Shown piece after piece: positions 24,001-36,000 of a DNA stretch of 64,000 nt. The first letter of the stretch is position 1. Each line of letters opens with the position of its first letter. Source of the stretch: Notospermus geniculatus (lineage: Eukaryota; Nemertea; Pilidiophora; Heteronemertea; Lineidae); assembly GCA_002633025.1 (NCBI GenBank), contig NMRB01001181.1, positions 99,880 through 163,879 on the forward strand, in the 5' to 3' direction. The notes under the pieces were generated by a model. The model ran no database searches. It was not told the DNA's origin and saw only the letters and a list, made by a program, of their open reading frames with translations. A program made the position numbers and the translations under genes.

Positions 24001-27000
24001 TGTAAAAACCCCAATGTCAATACAAGTAATCATCAAGTAATCAGCAGATATAGTTCAATGCAGTTGAGTATGAGATCCATGGGCCTCTAGTTACAGCATT
24101 TTCCCGCTGAAAATATTGTACAATGCGGGCCGAAAGGCCGGTGGTCCTAGAAGTAAGATCAGCCATTCAAGTAAATATCTGTTTACTGGAAAGAAATTGG
24201 TAAACGAATCTGGTATGACTGAAAAGGGCATTCTTCCTAGATTAGACCCAAATAAATTATTGAAGAATGCTAGCAAAGGTTTAGGAGAAATTGACTTAGA
24301 AATGTAACGATCTCTGTCAGATTGAAATGCTGAAGTCGGGATGTGTACTGTGATATCCAAAGCTAATGGCGTTAGTACACTGTGTTGTTGAGAAATCTTT
24401 GGACCTTTTTGTTTTGCTTTGTTACTTTGGGATAATTTGGGGACATTTTTCAGGATCGAATTTGGGGACATTTTGGGGGAGCTAATTTGGGAACCGACGT
24501 GTACCGTCGTTTCTTTAGGGGAATCTAAAGGCCTGACGGGCTCACCCTTCGGTAAATCACACTCCGCGTCTGGCTCTTTTAGAGATTAACAGTCATGACG
24601 ACCGCGTGATGGCAGCACGGTCCTTTGGTTTTCTTAACCTCGTTTCCAGGTTGATAATATGGCGAGTGGTCCACGGTTGTCTGAGCAAACTATACCCCTG
24701 GGGACGAGGTTGGGTTTTTCCTGGGAGTAATTTCCGCGGGAATTATGAGTGAGAAAGCGTGGTGATTGGCTGGAGACCTGTGAATGCCATCTAGTGCTGT
24801 TACCGGCTTTTGAGCCCCAAAAGTGCCAGTGTGTAGGAGACCGGGACGTCGGATACACACTGGGGCCGAGTGTACACAAACCCCTGCTGAAATAGAACAT
24901 CCAGTGAATCTGGTGCGGCTGTTCCATATTCCAGTTGCACTCCCTCTATTGTCGTGGTTTTGGTACTTTCATGGATTTACCCTGTTTTATCGTAGAAGTT
25001 TTGTACCTACAAATCACTTATGTCTTTTCAAAATTGACTGAATATTATCCCTGTGGTTCTTCCTATATAAAATAAGATTCTTATTATTTTTGATTGTTTA
25101 TATAAGTCATAATAATTATGTAGCATTCACACCCAAGAAATGCTGCACTCTGATTGGGCAATGAATTTCTGATCGCCTCATCAGTGCTTCACGTAAGACA
25201 GGCGCAATCACGCTCGTGCCCCTGCGCGCCCGCAAAATTGCGCCGAGGAGCTCGATTGACCGCGTTCCTCGGCATCCTTGAAGTTCTGGTGCGAGTGTAA
25301 CAGCTCTCCTTGATGAGAGCACTCTCCTCGAGCTTTTGAGGAGCTCAACTGACTGAGCTCCTACAGATTTCAAACGTGAAGCACTGCCTCATGCTTGGCT
25401 GTGAGACCCAATTTCAGCAGGGTTTTGTGTGCGAGTATGAAGAGGAACGAGACCAAAGCCCTGCTGTGTGAGGATGGTGAATCCTTGTGCTGCGGCGTCA
25501 CCTTGTTCTGAAATATTGAAAGCTGGAAGCATACAAAAAAATGATGCGTTACATGTATATTGACCCGATTCCAAAGAATACTTTGCATAGACCATTGTTG
25601 CTATGTTTACCAGTTGCGGGATTTTTTCCTTACTTCTATTCTTCCACCAAGATCAAGCCACTATGCAAACTGAATGTGAAACATCCATTTGCCCATCCAA
25701 ACATACTGGGTATTGTCGAAACTGTTCATCATTGAAGACTCGATGCTCTTATCAAGGATCATTTGTCATACGGATACCAGTCCATATTGCTCTAAAGTGC
25801 CCCATCTTCCCGCAAAGATCAATTGATTTCGGTGCAGTAACACTTTCATGTCTAAGGCAACACTTATTATATTCATTGGTTTACGGATCTGCCGCACTTG
25901 TTTTTTCCGATTTTGGAAAATAAAAATAGTCGAAAAATTGCATTATTTTTTTGCCGCCGCCCACAAACTGATTATCTGATTAATAAAAATAATAAAAAAA
26001 ATGATTTATTATTTTACCGCCGACATGCTGGACGACCCTTGCCTGACGAAAATAATTCACAGCGGTTGTAACATTCATTCTGTTCCCATACATTAAGTGT
26101 CATACACATACATGTAAGTGCCCCAAAGTACATGTACATTTTTGTTATTTTTATAGCCACCTGTTATGTTTTGGCAAATCTAATCAGAATAATCAAATAA
26201 TTACAATTATTTTAATTCTTAATTTTCCACCCTCCTGTCAGGGGTTTCCAGGGAAAAATCCGTAAACCAACAAATAAAATAAGTGTGGCAACGGTATTGT
26301 GCCCAAGTTGATTTCAGCCCAAGCAATCATTTTGTTTTTATCACCTTGTCATTGGGTTTTGGCTTGATTCGCTCATCCTGTGATCTGCACGCCATTATTG
26401 ATGCATAATAGATGAATTTTCTATTATCAATCATGGATTTCACTTTTTGTGTTCGTAGAAGATAGGTTTTCGATCCACGAGGGAAAGGCCTGTCAGAGTG
26501 ATGTGGAAACATAGTGCCTGTCACATCTGAGATGGCTAGTTCAATTCTTATAGATGTAGACCCATCCTCCCAAGCAGGGCTTTGGTCTCACTCCTCTTCA
26601 TACACTCGGACATAAAGCCCTGCTGAAATTGGGTCTCACAGCCAAGTGTGAGGCGGTCAGAAATCCATTTGCCCAATCAGAGTGCAGCATTTCTAGGGTG
26701 TGGACATGGTGAATGCTAAATAATTATGACTGATATAAACAATCAAAAATAATAAGAATCATATTTATATACGAAGAACCCTGGGATAATATTCAGTCAA
26801 TTTTGAAAAGACATACATGTAAGTGATTTGTAGATACAAAACTTCTACGATAAAACGGTAAAACCATGAAAGTACCAAAACCACGACAATAAAGGGAGTG
26901 CAACTGGAGTATGGAACAGCCGCACCAGGTTCACTGGATGTTGTATTTCAGCAGGGGTTTGTGTGAGTTGATGAAGAGGAGCGAGGTAAAAACCCCTGCT

Positions 27001-30000
27001 GTGGAAGGATGAGTTAGACCTGGTCATATGTGGAAGGGACAAACCTCTTTGAGTGGGTAACTGTAGGTTTTCTCCTATTTAACATACATACATGTAAGTG
27101 CCCATATCCAGAACTGAAAAATGACCCAAGTTGGAGCTCTCAGCTTTGTCAAGACAAAGAATTTTGTCAAGACAAAGAATAGACTGATGATAAAACACTG
27201 GTCACAAAATATGGCTACATACATGTAGAAAGTCATGTGCCAAAAAACATCAGCTCGGACCTAGAAAAGTAACATTGATCAAGTGCAATAACAACAATGA
27301 CATCCTATGTCTGGACTCATTAAATGCAAAAAATTTCCCAAAATATCAATGAAGCATTCTCAGTTGTATTAGTATCATCTAGATTACATGAAGAGATGAG
27401 CTAACCAGATGTAAAGTAGGTTAGAAATCATTGTAAATGATCCTGTTAGCTTTTCAAGTGGGAAATCAGTGGTAATTGGCCACATCTAGAAACCAATTAT
27501 GCTGCCCTTTGCGGCCATCGGTGAAGGAAAATGACCAAACTTTGTTACATTATCTGGTCTCTTGGTGATATCATTCTCATGTCTAGTGTCAGAGTTTATT
27601 AAACGATCTGAGAAAAGGCGGCTTTCCACTTTAGCTCGATGGTCACGCAGTTATAAACTTAGCTTGATGTTGACCACAGTCACGTGGTTCTACTCGTGCA
27701 AATTTTCCAACCAGTGGTTCCAGGATGCCACTGGTGACTGGAGTGCCGGAATGCACCCAAAACTAACCCTAACTGTGTCCCTATGGGATTTTGAGAAAAA
27801 TCCTACCGGTACATGTACATGTATCACTAGGAACTGTCCAATCACATGCAGGCAAACTGTTCTAATCTAATATTGCATGCCCTTTATTTGGGGTTGAAGA
27901 GGAAATTGGTTTTAGGGCAATGAAGAGATTGATGTTGGGGTGGGAGATTTCTACCCCTTTCAGATACGTTGTAGAATCTGATACAGTACGTTGCACAATT
28001 GACCTACCTTTATCTGTGTATCTTCTGCGTACGTCACGCAAAAGGTTCGCTTCAGTTCATTGCATATGGTACGAGCACGTCACGTGTCTCTTAGAGCGTG
28101 ACATCCATGCACCACGGGCGAATGGTGACGTTACGTCTTCATTGCGTGCCTTCTACGGCGGCGTGCAACGTCCGCGGAAGACACGACGACGGTACGCGCA
28201 TGACGCTGCATGTGGTACGCGGATGGACATGTTGCGGAAGGTCGGTCAATTGTGAAGTGTACTGTATATTGTTCAAATTATAATAGACTAGCCTTCATGC
28301 AGCACAGAGCAGCCTGTGTATAATATTCTAAGTAATTTGAGTTTGGAAATGGGTGCAACTGGCACCTGAAACCAGGCCATTATGAATTCACCTTTCTGCC
28401 TACTAAATTCATCTGAGTGCAAGTGGGAATTCCATCCACTCCCACTGCGATCCAGTGCACAAGTTTCCCTTACATTTAATCTGCACGTAATTTACTATGA
28501 ATGATTGTACCCACTAGAGGAATGTCCAAACAGAATCACCCCCACCATCATGTCATGACCTGCTGCATTTATTAAAAACACGTTAATTCATAATTAACGC
28601 TAACAAGGTCAATTTGACAATTAGTATCTTGACATTGTTGTTAGGTATGTTAATTACTCATCTTAATGAGGAACGAGGAGATGATGAGCTCTTGTATCAG
28701 TCATGCTTTTAAATCCTCAGGATGAAAAGGATTCCATATTGTCATTGACATATCTGACATTTGTGTCATTATTTGAAGAGTGCAGCTTGTGCAAATCATA
28801 AATGTTTCATCAATGATGGTGAATTTTTTTATGGATGGGGGTATTGACTATGATGCCCTATTTTGATGGCGCAACGTTCTCCTAAATGTACATCGACCTA
28901 TACGCATTTCATATGAATGCGATGGCAAATTCTTTAACCCTTTTGTGTCCAAACTTGCCATGAGGTGAGCGTGGCCTGTACCACACATCCTCGGACATTC
29001 AAATTGACCTGGAATCGTAACCAGTAGACCGATTGATGTTCTTGCATATTTTTTAATGGGAGACTACCCCCCCCCCCCATCAATAAGCGACTTTGCTGTG
29101 TTTGAAGAAAAGTGGGTAAACTAGTGTTTTAACATTTGTCCTGGGGTCTAGATTGACTGACTCCAAAGTGCAAATCTGACTTGTTGTGACAAAAAGGCTA
29201 TATCTCCGGAACGGAAGCAGCTACGAACTCGCAACTAGCGCCAATAGAAAGAGGAGAAAAAAGTAGCGCCAACTTCTGAAATTTTCAGACGCGAAGGAGC
29301 AACGGTTTTCAAGATACATGTATGTTTAAAGATTGGCAACCTGACAAAAATGTAGACAGAATTTGACTATTTCCTCACAACTTGCATCTTTGGCTCTGGC
29401 CTGTTTCTCTCACGGACATTTTGGAACAAGCAAACCTACATGTATATGAGGTCATGGCCCATTTAGTTGCCTCCAGAATGACCAGTTTTGGTTGCAATGT
29501 TGGGAAGCTACATGTACAAAAAAAATGTAGGCGAGTTTTTGTGAACACATGCATCCTCCCACAGCAGGTGTTTTTACCTCGCTCTTCTTCATCCGCTCCG
29601 TGGAGTGTATGAAGAGGAACGAGACCAAAGCCCTGCTGTGGGAGGATGGAACACATGAGAAATTCATGTGGCACAATATTTACACTTTTCAAATTTAATC
29701 TGGGCGCAAAAGGGTTAATCATGAACAGTTGGGCTACTTACATGTTCATTTCAGTGAGGCAACCTACTCCTTCGAGTGGTACCTTAAAATGTTCGATGGT
29801 CCCTCATTATTTTTTTTGCCAGGGGGCAGGATCAAAGGGTGAAAACCCAGTCAGACCAGCTTTGATGGATATTTTTTTTCAAAAGGAGATGGAGAGTACC
29901 ATCAATTTGTCCTCATCAAAGAACTACATTACCAGTGGGTTTTTTTATCACGAATACTATCTTGGATAAATCATTAAACAGACTCTTCCAGTTGATTTAG

Positions 30001-33000
30001 CTGCTCAGTTAATGAATGAAATATTTGGCAGGCAACTGCTTGATTGTTCTTCTGTTGCGCGTGTGATTATTGGACGTCATCTTTGAACATCTTTGATTGC
30101 ATCATGGCTCAGAGGAATGATCAACACTCAGTCAGCCTCTGGCGCTGTTTATTACCACTCAGTGTGCTCTGTCAGCATGAACAAAAGTGCCTCTTGATGT
30201 CCTTCTTTTGCTCTCCTGAGGTGGAGGAGAGGATATACATGAAGTCTGGGGTTGACCTTCTGTGGTCGGGGTTTCTGTTGGAAGTCGTTGCTTGTCTGTT
30301 CAGCCAGATGTGAAATTACATTTATGATCAATACTTCCAGCATGACTGATAGTACTTCATTTTGACCTCAGTGATACATATAAAATGTGAGGAAAATATT
30401 CTGTAAGGCTGACTTTACATCGGATGACACACGACACGAACACGCTGGCGAACAATGGTTTCACAAAGGATTTATTCATCCCCATGAAACCTTTTTTTCG
30501 CCTGCATGATCGTGTCGCATGTCATCCGATGTAAAGTTAGCCAAAGTTTGTGTTCACCATTGTCGTCATGTCCAGAGCCTAGCCTACATGTATGTAGTGG
30601 TATCATGTCTGCTTAACACGTGGCAGGTCCCGGGTTCGAATCCTCACAACGTCTTTCTGCCTCTTCAGTCTGTCACATGAGACAGTAAGCCATGGTGCCA
30701 TTGTACTTTGTACCATTGTACCTTGTGCCTGTGGAAGGGCAAGTAAAGACCCCATCCAAGTGATGAACATGAATGAATGGCTCGAGATGGCCTGAACATT
30801 CGGTACTTACCAGGGCCAATAATTCTTTGGCCTCTGCCCTGACGGAAATCTACAAATACAAATGTCCAGGGCCGACCGCCAAGAAACTCCGGTAGCACTA
30901 ACAGTGCCGAACAGAGAGGTTATGCAATGCCTTTTACCATTACAGAATTTCTCTGTTCGGCACAGTTAGTGCTATCGGAGTTTCTTGGCGGACGGCCCAG
31001 AATTAGGCACACTGTCACTGGACTTGGAGAGTATAGATTGAGATGTGAGATGTTCTGAGCTCGTTGCTGAAGGGAAGTCAAAAGACAACAAACACTTAGC
31101 ACAATTACCATCCCCAAGGGAATTTATTGATGTTACGACAACATCATTTATCATCATTTTCCAAAATGCTGCTGAACATGGACGCTCGGAAAAACAGGGT
31201 TTATTTGTTTGGGAAACAATCTGCTTAGATACTTTCTGGTGAAAGCTTTCACTGATTCAGAAAGTTGTGCTGTATTTCAGCCTTTTTCCGCTTGGGTCAA
31301 TAATGAATTAATGGCCGACTTTTGATTGATGTTGTTCCACGAGTCAGTTCCCAAAAATTGATGTGACCATCTGTCTCTTGTACACGGGATGCTCAGTGAT
31401 CTCGCTATTTATGCATTTTTTGCCACTCTTGCTGAGTACATCAATTTTTTAACCAATTTGTGAAAAAAAATGTTAGGTTGTAAATTTGTAGGAGTGGGTT
31501 GGCGTTTGCCATGATTTGTCTAGTGATTAAACTAATCCATAGTTTTTTATGTGAGCGGGTTGAAATGTAAGAACTTGTGGCTATACGCAGATTCTGTAAT
31601 AAAAGCTCCAGTTTTTTTCTCCGCCTTCTTTATGTGTTTGTTGATGGGCAGTGCTCTTCAAACTGAATTTTTGATGGAAGGCAATGCAAGCTTTAAGCCT
31701 AGCGTACATCACACTTGCGACTGGAGACAACTTGTTGCCACTGAGCTACTGGCGACTGGGAGGATCTACATGTAGCTGGAATTGGAGGCGACTGATCAGT
31801 CACCAGAAACGGTCAATGTATGCACCCTTGCGACTCGCTGGAACTAAAATTTTGCCAGTCGCCACGAGTTGCACATGTTCAACTTTCAAGCGACTAGTTG
31901 TACCCAGTTTTGTTCAGTCGCTGCTATGTACGCGGGCTTGCGACTGATCAGTGCCAGTTTTATGAACGAAACCTAGTCTCGTCGAGTCTCAATGCCCCGG
32001 ATGTTACTTGAGTTGCTGCCAGTCGCAAGCGCGATGTATGTGATCATGACATGACGACTGATTGGACTCCTCCTTGTTTTATTGAGTTGCTGAATTTGCG
32101 ATGTGCGCGCAGCGTGTACATCCACCAGCGACTGGTCAGATCAGTTGCTTCTAATCGCAAGTGCGATGTACGCCTGATGTTAGAGGAGAGTCGAGAACAT
32201 CAGCAAAGTTCGTTATTACAGTCCCTCTCCAAATGCTGAAGACTTGAGCCAGTACTCACTTGGTCACATTGTCGTGAGTAGTCCATATCATTGTTAATAT
32301 TCCTTGTGTTTTACTTGAGTAGTTCGTCCATCACACATAACATTCTTTGCCTAGCATTGTTGAGGGAGTGACAGAAAAAGTTTGCTTCCTCATTCTCAAT
32401 TCATTGGGGTTGCTTGGTATTGAATTACTTCCACTTGCCATGCAATATTTCAGAATCAGTAAATAGAAATCGAGTGAAGAACCTTTTAGTATGCTGATGT
32501 GGTCGCCAATTGACTGTACTTGATGAGTTACTGTTTTGCTGCTGAGCTGCGTTTGTGTTTATTATGCCGCTGTGCCTTCTTGGATATGACAGCTCTGTGG
32601 ATTTATTGTTGACCATTGGTCTGTCAATGTTTGCCAGGCTAAGAAAACTTTGAGCCTGCATCCAATTCCAATAGTAATGGAAAGAGGCTTGAGATGTTCA
32701 TAACATAGATCAGCATAGTAGCCATCTTAACAGTTCGGGATCGCTTCAAAATGCACTATATCATTTCTGTAGTTTTTGTGTAAATGAGAGTTTGTGGTCT
32801 TAGTAAAGAATCTCTTTACTACAGTACAGGTCACAATTGACATCCCTACGGCTTCGCGTAAGTTACGAGTAACTTACGCGTAACTCACGGCTTTGATTTC
32901 GCGTAACTCACCGCGTAACTCGCCAAAATCGCGTAACTCGCCTCGGAACTCACTGTGTTCATCACTGCGTAACTAGCGAACTTCGCGTAACTCACCGCGT

Positions 33001-36000
33001 AACTCACCTCGTAGTTTACGCATAACGTAGTTCATGAGTTGTTGCGTAAGTTACTAGTGACTTATGCATAACTTACGCGAATTTAGGGATGTCAGTTGTG
33101 ACCTGTACTGTAGTTAGCCAACCCAGGGAGGAGTGAGGGACAAGAGTTCCAGGGCATCCACTAAGCAGCGCGATTGCGGGATTCCCGCCAAAACTCCCGT
33201 ATCACCTGCAAGAAAAAATAGACAAAACGGCCATTCCCGCTCATGTTTTCAGTAAATAAAAAATCTATGTTACATGTAAGTAAAGCCGCCATATTTGTAA
33301 TGCAAGTGTGACGTCAGAATCTTTCCAGTGACGTCTCACTAAACAGTTTTGGTGAGGTGTCACTACACAGTTATGGTGTATCCTGCACCTTCAGTGTCAC
33401 TGGTGGTTTTTGTATCCCCACTGAAAAAATGACCCCCCCCTAAAAAAAGTTGGAAAGGGGGCAATCCCCCCCTTCAAACATATGACCGTCTATGGGAAAA
33501 CCCGGTCAAAGTCGCTGAACACCACATGGCTAATAGGTTACATTGAGAGTGTCATCACAATAAAAAAACACTGGTCTCTTGGCAGCAAATAAAGCCTTAT
33601 CGATTGTGCAACAAAAGATCAGGTATGGTCAAGGCCTAGGTCCCCTACTTGAAATTTTGGGTGATCATGGCCTGATCATTGGTGATCATCGGTGATCACC
33701 GGTGATCACGGCTGATCTTTAGTCATCCACACCAANAGCCATGATCATGATCACCCATGATCGGCAGCAAATTTCCAGTAGGGTCACTCCCCGGCGACTT
33801 TGGCCGGGTTTTCTCACAGAGTCACATATTTTGGCAGAAGCCCGGAGTTCTGCCTTGATCTCCTACTCAAAGGTGATGAAGTAAGAAAGATGAAACTCCC
33901 ATGAGAAAGAAATTGTGCCATACAATATCTTATGCATCATGGCAAAGCTGCCGAAGCACCAGGTATTGTTCTGAAACAATGGTGAACTGGAGTCGCCAGT
34001 ACCAGGACACACTCAATAAGAAATACATGTATTTATACGTGGGCAGGCCATGCTTGTACTTTATTGTTAAAATGTACAGCAAAGTACCTAAATCATAATA
34101 TTGATATAACAGAATCTGATCCATTTACAATGTAGGTTATCATACTGATAAGAAACTATGATAAAATATCCTACAATGAGTGTGACTACTGGGTACAGCT
34201 TGGTCTTTGGTTGACTCTTTCAGGCTCAGGCTCAGGCTCAGTGATACTTGGCCTGCAACTCCTTGTCCTGGGCTGATATGACAAAAAGTTTCCAACATGC
34301 AAGGGAAGGTCTTTTCATCTGGAATGCAGGCCTAATTGATCTACCCATGTGTTTTACTATCGACCAACCTCGCAGGCAATAACATCCCAGTTGCACTGAT
34401 GATCCTCAGGCAGTAAAAAGTAGGATTGGGCACATCATTAAGGTGTCTCGGGATGGGAATATTGAGCTGTATGACATTTTAAGATACCGGGTATCGATGA
34501 TTGGGTATATTAGATAGAGTTAAAGGTAACATACTCCAAAAAAGGAAACAATGGAAAATTACTCCAATGAAGGAAACAGTGGAACATTACTCCAAAGAAG
34601 GAAACAATGGAACAATACTGCAAAGAAGGAAACAATGGAACAGTACTCCAAAGAGGGTAACAACATTAACGTTACTCCTCAGAAGGAAAAATGGAACAGT
34701 ACACCAAAGAAGGAAACAATGGAATAGTACTCCAAAGAAGGAAGCAACGGAACATTACAAACCAAAGAAGGAAACAATGGAACATTACTCCAAAGAAGGA
34801 AGCAACAGAACATTACAAACCAGAGAAGGAAACAATGGAACATTACTCCAAAGAAGGAAACAATTAACATTACTCCAAAGAAGGAAACAATGGAACATTG
34901 CTTCAAAGAAAGAAACAATATTAACATTCCTCCCAAGAAGGAAACAATGCGACATTACTCCAAAGAAGGAAACAATGGAGCATACATGTGTACTCCACTA
35001 AATAGTGGAGCATTACACCAAAGAAGGAAACAATGAAACATTACTCCAAAGAAGGAAACAATTAACATTATACTCCAAAGAAGGAAACAATGGAACATTG
35101 CTTCAAAGAAAGAAACAATATTAACATTACTCCGCCAGAGGGGGGGGCTGGGGGGGCTCAGGCCCCTCCTCAAGTTCATCAAGGGGGGCTGAGCCCCCCC
35201 TCAACTTTGCAGAGTAGTGATTTAAAGTTCCAGTTTTTCACCAAGTGTGATGTGCAAATAATGGCATAAGGTTCAAAATCGCAAAATTTTTTTGGTTGAG
35301 GGGGGACACCCCCCCTCGAGCTCCCCCCGGGCCCGCGAGCCCCCCTCGCAATATTTTCTGGCGGAAACTCTGTCAGAAGGAAACAATGGAACATTACTCC
35401 AAAGAAGGAAATAGTGGGAGCATTACACCAAAGAAGGAAGCATGGAACAATACTCCGAAGTGGAAAACAATATTAACATTACTCCAAAGAAGGAAGAATA
35501 TTAACATTACTCCTAAGGTGGAAACAATGAAAGGGGTGGAAATCTCATTCATTTTTTCTTCACTATTCACCATCTCATGATCAACACATGCATGAGTAGT
35601 CTCTTGTTCAGAAAGAACCGAAAAAAAATTGATCATCTTGTGAGTGACCCAAACTCTATTACGCAATACCAGGAACAAAGGAACGTGATCAAATTAACTA
35701 AATATCAATATTTGTTCCGTATTGATCCAAATGTCGCCAACTTGATATATGTGAGGTTTATGCAGGCTGCGGAACATCTGATGCTGATAACAGACATGAT
35801 GGAAGAAAAATCAAACTCAGGGAGGCTGGTGTATTATAGTCTGCTTCATTTCAAACTGCTCTATTAATTAAATTTGGATAAAAAATGAAAAAAAATCTAC
35901 TTCCTATTAACCTGTGACTGTGTGTTCTGGCGGAAAGACATGATATTATGTTTAACTCTGTGAAAGAGAATTATGAAGTGATTGAATGCCTTTTTGAAAA

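Noticed and set aside
34501-35182. A 166-codon frame and several minus-strand frames with KETMEHYSKEGNN-type repeats
   Set aside because: A 28-bp minisatellite with no stops; all frames rotate through the same unit and both strands are open.
34531-35530. CRISPR-like array of repeats
   Set aside because: Units are contiguous without unique spacers, and the DNA is eukaryotic.
35577-35867. 96-codon plus frame beginning MINTCMSSLLFRKNRKK
   Set aside because: Reasonable composition, but no acceptor/donor logic, no recognised family, and AT-rich intronic surroundings. Kept as non-coding.
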